A stretch of DNA of 64,000 nt from SMAG-U1939 sp035763125 (GCA_035763125.1 DASUBU010000298.1:23294-87293); one strand, 5' to 3'. Shown: positions 17,505 to 26,167, numbered from the stretch's first letter. Numbers and translations are program-made. Notes: generated from the sequence alone by a model not told the origin.

Positions 17505-18413
17505 ATGTCCGAGCGCACACGCGAGCTGGAGTATCGCCACGTTGACGTCTTTACCCAGGAGCCGCTCTCCGGCAATGGGCTGATTGTCTTTCCGGACGCC
17601 GGCGATCTCACCTCGGCGGCGATGCAGCGCATCACCCAGGAGATGCGCCAGTTCGAGTCTATCTTCCTGACGCCCACATCAGACGCGAACCGGGTTGGGG
17701 CGCGCGTGTTTACCATGGAGGAGGAGCTGCCCTTTGCTGGGCACCCTGTGCTGGGCGCGGCCTGCGTGCTGCATGAGCGATTGGCCGTGGCAGGCGAGCG
17801 GGAGGAGTGGACCATCGCGCTGGCGGAAGGCCCGGTGAAGGTGACGACCACCCGCCGCGGCAATGGGTATGAGGCGACGATGGACCAGGGCCGCCCCTCG
17901 TTCGGCGCGACCCTGGGCGCCGAGTTGGCAGTTCGAATGCTCACGGCTCTCAACCTGAAGGAGGAGGATCTTCACCCCGGCCTCCCGCTGCAGATCGTCT
18001 CGACGGGCCTGCCCTATTTGCTGGTCATGCTTGCCAGCGGGCTTGAGCGTGCCGCCATCGTGCAGGCGAGCTTCGATGGTCTGCTCGCTCAGGCGGGGGC
18101 CAAATTCGTCTACGTGTTCCACGTCGCAACACGCGAGGGGCGCACCTGGGACAACGATGGGCGCGTGGAGGACATCGCTACCGGTAGCGCCGCCGGACCA
18201 GTAGGCGCCTATCTGGTCCGCTACGGGCACGAAAGGTCCGGTGCGGAGATCGTGCTCCACCAGGGGCGTTTCGTTGGGCGACCTAGCCGTATGCTCGTCC
18301 GGGTAGATCAGGCGGGCAGCGACGCCACGTCCGTGCGCGTCACGGGGGAGGTGCGCATGGTCGCACGCGGCGCCTTCGACGCGGACGTGAGCACGGGCTT
18401 GGCCGACGTCTGA
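17505..18413 (+). CDS. PhzF-family isomerase/epimerase-like protein
   Basis: A 302-aa PhzF-like protein. The N-terminal YRHVDVFTQEPLSGNGLIVF segment and the downstream catalytic glutamate region (ESIFLTP, near residue 48), the AGHPVLGAA loop and the C-terminal GSAAGPVGAYL loop are all family landmarks. Members catalyse proton shifts on small metabolites; most are not phenazine genes, and no other phenazine gene lies nearby. ATG at 17505 follows GGAGGAG. A weak promoter (TTGACG at 17407, TACTAT at 17428) lies upstream. Confidence 0.85.
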   Translation: MSERTRELEYRHVDVFTQEPLSGNGLIVFPDAGDLTSAAMQRITQEMRQFESIFLTPTSDANRVGARVFTMEEELPFAGHPVLGAACVLHERLAVAGEREEWTIALAEGPVKVTTTRRGNGYEATMDQGRPSFGATLGAELAVRMLTALNLKEEDLHPGLPLQIVSTGLPYLLVMLASGLERAAIVQASFDGLLAQAGAKFVYVFHVATREGRTWDNDGRVEDIATGSAAGPVGAYLVRYGHERSGAEIVLHQGRFVGRPSRMLVRVDQAGSDATSVRVTGEVRMVARGAFDADVSTGLADV

Positions 18414-18773
18414 CCCGAGCTAAGGCGTCCGGATAGCTCTTCCGCCGGGCAATGCATCACGCCTTCCCTTCCGCCGGGCGGCGCCTCGCCCGTATGACCC
18501 GGGCACCCCAGCTCGCCTCCTGAGTGGCGGATTCCCGATGCTCGGAGGAGAGTGCCTTTCTGGCGCATCCCATCGGTATCGCCCGTCCGTGGCGGCACTG
18601 TGATGTGATGGGGCGCTACCGAGTCGCCACCGTGATGGATGCGTGATAACTGTGTCTTCGGGAAAGCGCCACAGGCGTTGCTTTCATCCAACGTAGGCCG
18701 AGGACTTGCAGTGGAGATGCTATCTCCATACCTCAGTTTGCCTCTTCGCTGAGCCGCTTCAAGGAGGCGCGCC
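18414..18773. other. 360-nt intergenic region with hairpins
   Basis: No credible gene is visible. It contains repeated CTTCCGCCGGGC segments (near 18440 and 18470) and an 8-bp stem pairing 18589-18596 with 18623-18630. The end of the region carries the ribosome site AAGGAGG of the following gene. It could be a structured leader of the acyl-CoA synthetase mRNA, but no known riboswitch class was recognised. Confidence 0.4.
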
Positions 18774-20720
18774 ATGCACGCACAGGCAGCGAATGCTCCC
18801 CGCGAGGGCGACCTGTCTCGTTCAGGGCCTCGGTCCTATTCCGAGGGCGCCCAACCAGTGGCGACAGAGACGAATCTGGCCCAGCTCTTCCGCGCCCGCT
18901 CAGAGCGCTTCGCAGACATGGCACGCTGGCGGCAGCGCGAAGGACCGGCGTGGCGGAGCGCGACCTATCGCGAGAATCAGCGGCTGGTGAATCGCCTCAT
19001 GAGTGGTCTCGACGCGCTCGGCGCGCGCCCCGGAGATGCGATCGGCATCTTCAGTGGGACGCGCTGGGAGTGGCCCGTCGCCGACTGGGCGGCCGTGGGC
19101 CTGGGCGGCTTTACCGTCACGCTGTATCAAACGCTCACAGCCGACACCGTCGAGTACATCCTGCACGATTCGGAGGCGCGCTACCTCTTCATAGACACTG
19201 CGCAGCAGTATGAGAAGGTCCGCGGCGTACAGGCGCAGCTCCCGCATCTTGAGAAGATCGTCATCTTCGATGAGGATGCGCACGTGCTCGCCGATCCCAT
19301 GGTCATCTCGTTCTCGGACTTGCTGCGCCTGAGTGAGCGTAGCGACGAGGAGGCGGATGCCTTCGCGGCCGAGCGCGCGCGGCAAGTTCAGCCTGACGAC
19401 ACGGCGGGGCTCATCTACACCTCCGGAACGACGGGCCGGCCAAAGGGCGTGGTGCACACCCATCGTATGCTGCTCACGATGCTGGCGTGCGTGCGCACCA
19501 TGCTCACGACGGTCCATCCCGGCAGCATTGATGTCCTGTGGCTGCCGCTCGCTCACGGGATGGGCCGACTGGAGCACATGTTTACCCTGGAGTTTGGCGG
19601 GGAGACGGTGGTCGTGCCGTCGGTGCTGCGTCTCATGCGCGACCTGAGCGAGGTTCGCCCCCATTTGATGCTCGCCGTTCCGCGACTGTACGAGAGGGCG
19701 CACGCGGGCATGTTCGAGCGTGCCGCAAGCTTACCGGCTCCGCAGCGCAGGCTTTTCCTGTGGGCAGTCGCGGCCGGGCAGCGAGCGGTGCCGCTGCGGC
19801 AGGCGCGGCGTCGCATTCCGCTCGGTCTGCGGCTGCAATTGGCCGTCGCCGACCGGCTAGTCTTCCGCCGGCTGCGAGCGGCATTCGGCGGTCGGCTCGA
19901 GCTGGCTGTCACTGGTGGCGCGCCGATTGACGCCTCCATCGTGACGTTCTTCCATGCGATCGGCATTCCGTTGCTTGACGGGTGGGGGCTGACCGAAACC
20001 ACGACGGCGCTGACTATCAACAAGGTGGACTGGTTCCGCGTAGGGACCGTGGGCACGGTCTTTCCGGGCCATGAGCTGCGCATCGCACCAGACGGCGAAG
20101 TCCTGGCGCGCGGGCCATGCATCTTCACGCATTATCACGATCTCCCCGAGGCGACGGCCGAAGCACTGGACGCCGAAGGCTGGCTGCATACCGGCGACAT
20201 CGGCACGCTCGATGGCGATGGCTTCCTGACAATCATAGATCGAAAGAAAGACTTGATCGTTTCCGCAGGCGGCGACAAGATTGCGCCGCAGCATCTGGAG
20301 ACGCTGCTGGATACGATCCCGTTGGTGGCCCATGCCTGCGTCTATGGCGACCGCAAGCCGTCTATGGTGGCCCTGCTCACACTGGAGTGGGCGGCCGTGC
20401 GCGCGTGGGCGGCGGGGCGCGGGTTCGATACCTCGGATCTGCGCAAGGTGGCTGCGTCGCCAGAGCTGCGCGCATATCTGGATACCCAGGTGGCGCAGGT
20501 GAACGCCAAACTGCAGATCTTCGAGCGGATAAAGTCCTACGGCATCCTGACGGATGACTTCACCCTGGAGAATGGCCTGCTCACGCCGACGCAGAAGATC
20601 CGCCGCAAACAGATCAACGAGCGCTTTCGCGCGCAGTTTGAGCAGCTCTACGAGGCCGTCCCGCCGGGCCAGCGTCCCGAACCGAGGAGCGAGCAATTGA
20701 CGGGCCACGGCCCAACGTAG
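18774..20720 (+). CDS. Long-chain acyl-CoA synthetase (AMP-forming, FadD-like)
   Basis: A 648-aa AMP-dependent synthetase/ligase. The phosphate-binding loop YTSGTTGRPKG is near residue 214, the adenine-binding DGWGLTET motif near 400, and GWLHTGDIG plus IIDRKKDLIVSAGGDKIAP near 465-505 are the hinge and C-terminal motifs. It should activate a fatty acid to its CoA ester via an acyl-adenylate. The closest style is the long-chain (ACSL/FAA1-like) group with the extended C-terminal domain. ATG at 18774 follows AAGGAGG. No beta-oxidation genes adjoin; the downstream LLM oxidoreductase is convergent. Confidence 0.88.
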   Translation: MHAQAANAPREGDLSRSGPRSYSEGAQPVATETNLAQLFRARSERFADMARWRQREGPAWRSATYRENQRLVNRLMSGLDALGARPGDAIGIFSGTRWEWPVADWAAVGLGGFTVTLYQTLTADTVEYILHDSEARYLFIDTAQQYEKVRGVQAQLPHLEKIVIFDEDAHVLADPMVISFSDLLRLSERSDEEADAFAAERARQVQPDDTAGLIYTSGTTGRPKGVVHTHRMLLTMLACVRTMLTTVHPGSIDVLWLPLAHGMGRLEHMFTLEFGGETVVVPSVLRLMRDLSEVRPHLMLAVPRLYERAHAGMFERAASLPAPQRRLFLWAVAAGQRAVPLRQARRRIPLGLRLQLAVADRLVFRRLRAAFGGRLELAVTGGAPIDASIVTFFHAIGIPLLDGWGLTETTTALTINKVDWFRVGTVGTVFPGHELRIAPDGEVLARGPCIFTHYHDLPEATAEALDAEGWLHTGDIGTLDGDGFLTIIDRKKDLIVSAGGDKIAPQHLETLLDTIPLVAHACVYGDRKPSMVALLTLEWAAVRAWAAGRGFDTSDLRKVAASPELRAYLDTQVAQVNAKLQIFERIKSYGILTDDFTLENGLLTPTQKIRRKQINERFRAQFEQLYEAVPPGQRPEPRSEQLTGHGPT

Positions 20721-20791
20721 CGCAGATGGCGGCACCGCCGTCCTTCACGCTGCCGAGGGCCATGGCCGTGATAGGCGACGTCCGCAGGTTC

Positions 20792-21655
20792 CTACGGTCG
20801 CGTGAGAGCGTAGAGCGCCCGCCACTCCGTGAGAGGCAACGCCGTCAGGTCAGATGTGAGCGCCTGGATGCACACGTGGTCGGCTCCCGCGCGGTAGTGC
20901 TCCTCCATGCGTTCGCGAATATCGTCCAGGCCGCCCCAGGCGACCAGTTCGTCAACCAGGCGATCGCTGCCGCCGTCCGTGAAGTCGTCGGGTGTGAAGC
21001 CCAGCCGAAGCCAGTTGTTGCGATAGTTCGGCGCCTGCAGATAGCCCGCCAGATGCTGCCGGGCAATACTGCGCGCGCGTACCGGATCTGTCTCTAGCAC
21101 TACCCCTTGCTCGGGCGCGAGCAGACGTCCCGGCCCCAACACCTGGCGGGCGCGCCGCGTGTGCTCCACCGGCACGAGGTAGGGATGGGCGCCCACGCTG
21201 CGATCGCGCGCCAGCTCGAGCATGCGCGGGCCGAGGGCCGCCAGCACGCGCTGCTCGGCTGGCACCGGCTCGGGCGCTGCGTCCAGCGCGTCGAGGTAAG
21301 CCTGCATCTTCTCGAATGGCTTGCTATACCGGCCCGGCGCGTCACGCTCAACGAGATGGGCGTGGCTCACACCCAGACCCAGGAGGAAGCGGCCAGGGTG
21401 AGCCTGCTCCAGAGAGTGGTGCGCCGCGGCGGCCTGGAGCGGCGGGTGTGTCCAGATGCTGGCGATGCCGGTGGCGACCACGACGCGATGTGTGGCGCCC
21501 AGCAGATCCCGCGCGAGGTCGAAGACACCTGGCGCATTGCGATACCAAAGCGCGCTAAAGCCCAGCTCTTCGAGCTCGGCTGCCGCCTTCAGCACGGCCC
21601 CGCGCTCACCCCAGAACGGCTGCCCACACCAGATGCCAAGCCGGCCAATCTCCAC
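20792..21655 (-). CDS. LLM-class (F420-type) oxidoreductase
   Basis: A 287-aa luciferase-like monooxygenase-fold protein of the kind grouped with F420-dependent LLM oxidoreductases. The N-terminal strand (IGRLGIWCG), the barrel strand ending in VVVATGIASIW near residue 60 and the RFLLGLGVSHAHLVE segment near 95 are typical; the last part carries the usual C-terminal helix. The first GTG (21664) is only 1 nt from AAAGGAG, so the in-frame GTG at 21655, about 10 nt from it, is the better start. If it uses F420, the host makes this cofactor; no F420 biosynthesis gene is in the window. Confidence 0.75.
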   Translation of the reverse strand: MEIGRLGIWCGQPFWGERGAVLKAAAELEELGFSALWYRNAPGVFDLARDLLGATHRVVVATGIASIWTHPPLQAAAAHHSLEQAHPGRFLLGLGVSHAHLVERDAPGRYSKPFEKMQAYLDALDAAPEPVPAEQRVLAALGPRMLELARDRSVGAHPYLVPVEHTRRARQVLGPGRLLAPEQGVVLETDPVRARSIARQHLAGYLQAPNYRNNWLRLGFTPDDFTDGGSDRLVDELVAWGGLDDIRERMEEHYRAGADHVCIQALTSDLTALPLTEWRALYALTRP

Positions 21656-21749
21656 GTCAGACACTCCTTTCCACTGCCCTTATCGGACGCCGACGCTGGA
21701 CATGCCTCGGTCAGTGGCCGCCCCGACCGTCCACCGTAGCCGTTGTGAC

Positions 21750-21788
21750 GCCGCTGTCCACTGCCGCTGTCCACTGCCGCTGTCCACT
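21750..21788. repeat. Three tandem copies of a 13-bp unit
   Basis: GCCGCTGTCCACT is repeated perfectly three times head to tail (21750-21762, 21763-21775, 21776-21788) in the intergenic region between the LLM oxidoreductase and the ArsR gene. It looks like a small variable-number tandem repeat; it is too far from either promoter to suggest an operator. Confidence 0.85.
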
Positions 21789-21888
21789 CAGGCGTCCGTC
21801 ACCTCTGTCCGCCTGTCCTATACGTATCGTACGGCGCGCTTGCACGGGCACGGCACGCCGGTCAGCAGGCCAGCCGCCGCATCATTGC

Positions 21889-21931
21889 TTGACGTATGCG
21901 CTGCACTATATTACTATGTGGGAATATAGTG
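21889..21931 (+). promoter_or_regulatory. Promoter and palindromic operator of the ArsR gene
   Basis: TTGACG (21889-21894) and TACTAT (21912-21917) are separated by 17 nt. A perfect 9-bp inverted repeat, CACTATATT (21904-21912) and AATATAGTG (21923-21931) with a 10-nt spacer, straddles the -10 box. An ArsR-family repressor bound here would block its own transcription. Confidence 0.7.
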
Positions 21932-21966
21932 TGTGAAACCGCGATGGCCACATCAAGGAGAAGACT

Positions 21967-22425
21967 GTGTTGGAAAGTATGCTGGCCACTTCCTGGCGGC
22001 AGCGCCGCGATGAGCATGGCTATCCCGACCCGCTGCTTGACCTGATCGCCGCGCGCTTCCGCTTGCTGGGGGAGCCGCTGCGCCTCAAGCTGCTGGCCGC
22101 GCTCTCGATGGGTGAGCGGAACGTCGGCGAGCTGGTTACGCTCACAGGTGCCAACCAGCCCAATGTCTCCAAGCATCTCGCCGCGCTCGCGCAAGGAGGA
22201 CTGGTGAGCCGGCGCAAAGCGGGAACCACGATCTACTACTCACTGACCGATCCTTCGGTGCTCGCGCTCTGCGACAGCGTCTGCGCCGGCATCCGGAACC
22301 GCTACGCCGTCGAAGCGCGCGCGCTGGGGCTGTCTGACGCGCCCATGGAAAGCTCGCCAGATGGTGCTGGCGAAGGTCCCGCAGCATTCAGTGCGGACGA
22401 CCATCCCGCGCGCAGCGCGAAGTAG
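21967..22425 (+). CDS. ArsR-family transcriptional regulator, probably sulfur/persulfide-responsive
   Basis: A 152-aa ArsR/SmtB regulator. The winged helix (NVGELVTLTGANQPNVSKHL, residues 52-71, then the beta wing SRRKAGTTIYYSL) is clear. The only cysteines are C102 and C106 in the last helix (LCDSVC), a pair that could form a disulfide or polysulfide bridge. No arsenic ligand motif (CVC in the recognition helix) is present. The next genes are a rhodanese, a persulfide-dioxygenase-like protein and a redox fusion protein, which makes sulfane-sulfur sensing the best guess, as for BigR/SqrR-type ArsR proteins. GTG at 21967 has AAGGAG 6 nt upstream. Confidence 0.8.
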   Translation: MLESMLATSWRQRRDEHGYPDPLLDLIAARFRLLGEPLRLKLLAALSMGERNVGELVTLTGANQPNVSKHLAALAQGGLVSRRKAGTTIYYSLTDPSVLALCDSVCAGIRNRYAVEARALGLSDAPMESSPDGAGEGPAAFSADDHPARSAK

Positions 22426-22595
22426 TGCGCCTGCCTCGGCGGGATTGGGGAGTCTAACGTCATCGTCTGCTGTCACACGCGCTTGCTGGAGATGAAAGGA
22501 GGGGCTGAGGGTAACCCGTATGCACAGGAGGGCACGAGTGGCGGCGGGCCGCGGGCGCCCATCGGTGGCTGCCATGGCCCTTCTCTCCACCGTAC

Positions 22596-22625
22596 TTGCA
22601 TAACTACATGCATATGTAGTAATAT
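22596..22625 (+). promoter_or_regulatory. Promoter and palindromic operator of the rhodanese gene
   Basis: TTGCAT (22596-22601) and TAATAT (22620-22625) are 18 nt apart. Between them lies a perfect inverted repeat, ACTACAT-GCAT-ATGTAGT (22603-22620). The half site resembles that of the ArsR gene (ACTAYAT pattern), so the same regulator may bind both. Confidence 0.6.
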
Positions 22626-22715
22626 TATCCCGCGGTGCTGGCATTCCGACAGCCAGCGCTCGTGACCGATGGATGTGACCGACAGGCAACAACGCTACGG
22701 AACGTGGAGGTAACA

Positions 22716-23072
22716 GTGCTCGAACGGCTCTTCGGCGGAGCAGCGAAAGTCCCCTCGATCAACCCGCGTGAGGCATGGGAGCGCCTCGGCAGCGGACAGT
22801 CCGCTCCCCTCTTGATTGATGTTCGGGAATCCTGGGAATTCAGCAGCGGTCGCGCCAAGGGCGCCAAGAATATCCCGCTGAGCCAGCTTGGCAAGCGCCT
22901 GGGCGAGATCCCGCGCAACCGCGAAGTGCTGCTCATCTGCCAGAGTGGCCACCGCAGCATGAATGCCGCTCGCTATCTGCATCAGCAGGGCATCACGCAG
23001 GTCGTCAATGTGACCGGCGGAACGTCGGCATGGCGCATGCACGGTCTGCCGCTGGACGGCGGCAAACGCTAA
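22716..23072 (+). CDS. Rhodanese-like sulfurtransferase
   Basis: A 118-aa single-domain rhodanese. The active-site loop CQSGHRS has its persulfide-forming Cys at residue 75, and the DVRESWEF strand near 35 is the family marker. It should move sulfane sulfur between thiosulfate, glutathione or protein persulfides and acceptors. GTG at 22716 follows GTGGAGG; the frame extends upstream but has no ribosome site there. It lies 77 nt before the persulfide-dioxygenase-like gene in the same direction. Confidence 0.85.
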   Translation: MLERLFGGAAKVPSINPREAWERLGSGQSAPLLIDVRESWEFSSGRAKGAKNIPLSQLGKRLGEIPRNREVLLICQSGHRSMNAARYLHQQGITQVVNVTGGTSAWRMHGLPLDGGKR

Positions 23073-23149
23073 GGTCAGGGCTGATGCCGATGTCCGACCT
23101 CGATGGGAGAGCCGCCGGCATCAGCATGATATACACGAAGGAGCGCTCG

Positions 23150-24589
23150 ATGCGCGTCGAACAGTTCTTCCTCGACGGGTTGGGGCACCAGTCGTACTTC
23201 ATCTCCGATGAGGGCACCGGGATCGCCGCGGTCGTTGACCCGCGGCGCGATATCGAGATCTATCTTCAGGTCGCCGAATCAGCCGGCGTGCGGATCGCCT
23301 ACGTCTTCGAGACGCACGTCCATAACGACTACATCACAGGCGCGCGCGAGATCAGGGAGCGGACTGGCGCTACCATCGTCAACGCAGCGAGCGCCGAGCT
23401 GGCGTATGAGTATCAAGCCGTGCGCGATGGCGACCGCATCGAGGTTGGCACGCTGACCTTCGCGGTGATCGCCACACCCGGCCACACGCCGGACCATGTC
23501 AGTTACGCCGTCTACGAGGCTGGGAGCGCGACGCCGTCCGCCGTCTTCACCGGTGGGAGCATGCTGGTGGGCAGCGCCGGGCGGACCGATCTGGTCAGCC
23601 CAGGGATGACGCTGACGCTCACGCGAGAGCAGTATCGCTCGCTGCGCCGCCTGCTGGATACGCTGCCCGACGATGTGCTCGTGTACCCGACGCATGGCGC
23701 GGGCTCCTTCTGTGGCGCGACGATGGGCGAGACGTCCGCGCGCCGCAGTACCATCGGCCAGGAGCGCCACGTCAGCCCGGCGGCAAACGTCCACGACGAA
23801 GCGGAGTTCGTGCGGCAGCAGCTCGCCGGCTATGGCGTATATCCCGCCTACTACAACTACATGGGCGAGATCAACCAGCGCGGCCCACGTATTCTGGGCG
23901 ATTTGCCGCTGTTGGCGCCCCTCACGCCGCAGGTGGTGCGGCACGACCTGGACCACGGCCTGCCCCTGATTGATGGGCGCGCCCGCGGCGCCTTCGCCAA
24001 GGAGCACGTCCCTGGCGCGCTCAATATCGAGCTGGACGCCTCATTTGGCACCTATGTCGGCTGGCTCTTGCCGTTCAACAAGCCCCTCATGCTGCTGGTG
24101 GAGGACGAGGACGGCCGCAAGGAAGCCGTCGCTCAGCTCATTCGCATCGGCTACGAGGAGCTACGCGGCTATCTGGATGGTGGCGTTGCCGCCTGGAAAG
24201 CAGCCGGCTACTCGACGGGCGCGTTCGAGGCGATTGACGTTGACGAGCTGTATCGCCGCTGGCAGCAGCACGAGCGACTTGCCGTGCTGGATGTGCGCGA
24301 TGCGGCCGAGTGGGGCAGCGGCCATATCCCGGGCTCGCAGCACATTCACGTCGGCGATCTGATGCGGCACCTGCACGAGATTCCGCGGGATACGCCTGTA
24401 GCCACGATCTGCCGCAGCGGCCATCGCGCTTCCATGGCGGCCAGCATCGTCGCCGCACTCGGGCGCGAGACAATCGCCGTCCAGCGTGGCGGAGTCCCCG
24501 ACTGGGTGGCAAAGAAGCTCCCGACTGAGTACGAAGCGCCGGCAGTGCCGCAGTCAGCCGACAGCGCGCTGGATCACGTTCACCCCTAG
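23150..24589 (+). CDS. Metallo-beta-lactamase/rhodanese fusion, persulfide-dioxygenase-like
   Basis: A 479-aa protein with an N-terminal metallo-beta-lactamase domain like ETHE1/persulfide dioxygenase (residues ~1-240) followed by two rhodanese domains (~265-355 and ~365-465). The metal motif reads HVHNDY (H56, H58, D60, then Y61 where the usual HxHxDH has His). A GHTPDH and a GRTDL stretch supply further ligands. Persulfide dioxygenases are mononuclear iron enzymes turning glutathione persulfide into sulfite. The first rhodanese domain lacks a cysteine and is probably structural; the second has CRSGHRAS (C421) and should be active. ATG at 23150 has AAGGAG upstream. Its neighbours are a rhodanese gene upstream and a thioredoxin-glutaredoxin fusion downstream. 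Confidence 0.82.
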   Translation: MRVEQFFLDGLGHQSYFISDEGTGIAAVVDPRRDIEIYLQVAESAGVRIAYVFETHVHNDYITGAREIRERTGATIVNAASAELAYEYQAVRDGDRIEVGTLTFAVIATPGHTPDHVSYAVYEAGSATPSAVFTGGSMLVGSAGRTDLVSPGMTLTLTREQYRSLRRLLDTLPDDVLVYPTHGAGSFCGATMGETSARRSTIGQERHVSPAANVHDEAEFVRQQLAGYGVYPAYYNYMGEINQRGPRILGDLPLLAPLTPQVVRHDLDHGLPLIDGRARGAFAKEHVPGALNIELDASFGTYVGWLLPFNKPLMLLVEDEDGRKEAVAQLIRIGYEELRGYLDGGVAAWKAAGYSTGAFEAIDVDELYRRWQQHERLAVLDVRDAAEWGSGHIPGSQHIHVGDLMRHLHEIPRDTPVATICRSGHRASMAASIVAALGRETIAVQRGGVPDWVAKKLPTEYEAPAVPQSADSALDHVHP

Positions 24590-24923
24590 GAGACCTCACG
24601 TCACACCGTTCATTCGTCTGGTCGCTGCCCGTGCGCTGTGCGCGCTAGCGCTCGCCATAGGCTCCCGGCCTGGCAAGGAGTAGCTCGCGATGCGCTCGCA
24701 GGTGTGGAATCGCTTCGTGCAGGCGCTGGGCATGGTGGCCAGCCAGTGCCCGCTGCTTGGCGCATGCCACCGTCTGGCCATATCGCTCGGCGCGGCCAGA
24801 CGGCCTAGCAGCGACTCTACTACCAGGCAGGGGCAGGCGGCCATACCAGCCGGGCATCATCTTATTACCTCAACTCGCTCCGTGCGCCAGGGTGCCTCGG
24901 GAGCGCAAAACAAGGAGAGGCGC
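24590..24923 (+). other. 334-nt gap before the thioredoxin-glutaredoxin gene
   Basis: The frame of the downstream gene is open back to an ATG at 24690, which has its own AAGGAG 9 nt upstream. This would add a 78-aa, cysteine-containing N-terminal extension. No independent gene is convincing here. A better placed ribosome site (AAGGAG near 24912) sits just before GTG 24924. Confidence 0.4.
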
Positions 24924-25544
24924 GTGGCAATTACGACCCTCACTGACAGCAACTTTTCCCAGGTGGTCGAGCGATCCAAAGGCGTCGCGCTCGTGGACTT
25001 CTGGGCGCCCTGGTGCATGCCCTGTCGCCTGGTCGGGCCGACCATCGAGCGGTTAGCCAAAGAGTTTGACGGGCGCGTCACGGTAGGCAAGCTCAACGTT
25101 GACGAGCACATGAGCGTCGCGAAGCGCTTTCACATCAGTGGCATTCCCACAGTGGGCATCTTCCGCGACGGCAAGCTCATCAACCAGATGGTCGGCGTCC
25201 GGCCAGAGGCGGCCTATCGCCAGGCGCTGGAGTCCGTCCTCAAGCCTGCTGCCGCGACCGGCGCCCGCGGCGCGAGCGCGAAGACCGGCCCGGCTCGGCA
25301 CAGCGTGACGGTCTATTCTACTCCGACCTGTCCGTGGTGCACTCGTCTCAAGGCGTACCTGCGTGAGAAGCGGATCGCCTTCAAAGATGTGGATGTGAGC
25401 CGCGACACCGCGGCGGCCCAGGAGATGGTGCGCCGGTCGGGAGAGATGGGCGTGCCCCAGGCCTGGATTGACGGCCAGGTGGTCGTAGGCTTCGACCGCA
25501 AGCGCGTGGATGCGCTGCTCGGTCTGTCCGCGGACGTCGCCTAG
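24924..25544 (+). CDS. Thioredoxin-glutaredoxin fusion protein
   Basis: A 206-aa cytoplasmic redox protein. Residues 1-110 form a thioredoxin domain with the active site WCMPC (C31, C34) instead of the canonical WCGPC, and the cis-proline GIPTV near 75. After an Ala/Gly linker, residues ~127-203 form a glutaredoxin with CPWC (C136, C139). Two dithiol sites in one chain could shuttle electrons from one to the other, or reduce persulfides produced by the upstream sulfur genes. The start was set at GTG 24924 with AAGGAG 7 nt upstream; an in-frame ATG at 24690 also has a ribosome site. Confidence 0.82.
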   Translation: MAITTLTDSNFSQVVERSKGVALVDFWAPWCMPCRLVGPTIERLAKEFDGRVTVGKLNVDEHMSVAKRFHISGIPTVGIFRDGKLINQMVGVRPEAAYRQALESVLKPAAATGARGASAKTGPARHSVTVYSTPTCPWCTRLKAYLREKRIAFKDVDVSRDTAAAQEMVRRSGEMGVPQAWIDGQVVVGFDRKRVDALLGLSADVA

Positions 25545-25667
25545 CCGGCTCGCCGGCACGGAGAAGCCCAGAGGAGCCTGGGGGCGTGGGATTCGCGCGC
25601 CTGGCCTGGGCGCGAGGGCGGCGTCCACGAGTGTCTGTATCTGTCAGTGTTTTCGAGGAGCGATGCG

Positions 25668-25994
25668 ATGAAGACCATTCAACCGTTCGGAGACCGTGTC
25701 CTGGTCAGGGCCGTCGAGCCACGCCAGCAGACGGCAAGCGGCATTTACCTGCCGGATACCTCGCGTGAGGGGCCGGGCGAAGGCGAGATCGTGGCGATCG
25801 GCGAAGGCTCGGCGCTTCAGGAGAAGCTCAGCGTTGGCGACCAGATCCTCTACCAGAAGTTCGGCGGCACCGAGATCAAGCTGGAGGGCGCGACCTACAT
25901 GCTGCTCGGCGAAGCCGACATCCTCGGGCGCGTCGTCGAGCTCGGTCAACTCCCGACGGCTGGGAACGCGGACAAGACGGCGGCGGTCGCCTAG
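25668..25994 (+). CDS. groES: Co-chaperonin GroES
   Basis: A 108-aa GroES (10 kDa chaperonin). The start IQPFGDRVLVRAV, the mobile-loop region with SGIYLPDTS and the C-terminal YMLLGEADILGRV strand are unmistakable. It forms the heptameric lid of the GroEL folding chamber. ATG at 25668 follows GAGGAG 7 nt upstream; an in-frame start 21 nt earlier is less likely. No groEL gene is next to it, so the partner chaperonin must be encoded elsewhere; lone groES copies are known in bacteria with several groEL genes. Confidence 0.92.
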   Translation: MKTIQPFGDRVLVRAVEPRQQTASGIYLPDTSREGPGEGEIVAIGEGSALQEKLSVGDQILYQKFGGTEIKLEGATYMLLGEADILGRVVELGQLPTAGNADKTAAVA

Positions 25995-26167
25995 ACCAGC
26001 AACGCCGCGCACGTGCCGCTCGCGCAGCGGCGGCAACATGATCGCCCGGCAACTCATCCAGACCGCAGTGATCGCGGCGGATGGGCTGCCGGGCTCTCTA
26101 TTACACATAACGTCGCGGAGGGTACGCCCCCAATCGCGCGCACTCGCGGGCGACGCCAATGGGCATC

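Noticed and set aside
17233..17505. 90-residue plus-strand frame ending at the phzF start
   Set aside because: It overlaps the ABM-fold gene in antisense and the direct repeats, has no ribosome site, and its Cys/Leu content is not protein-like.
21750..21788. Tandem repeat considered as a CRISPR fragment
   Set aside because: Unit of 13 bp without spacers and no cas genes near; a simple tandem repeat.
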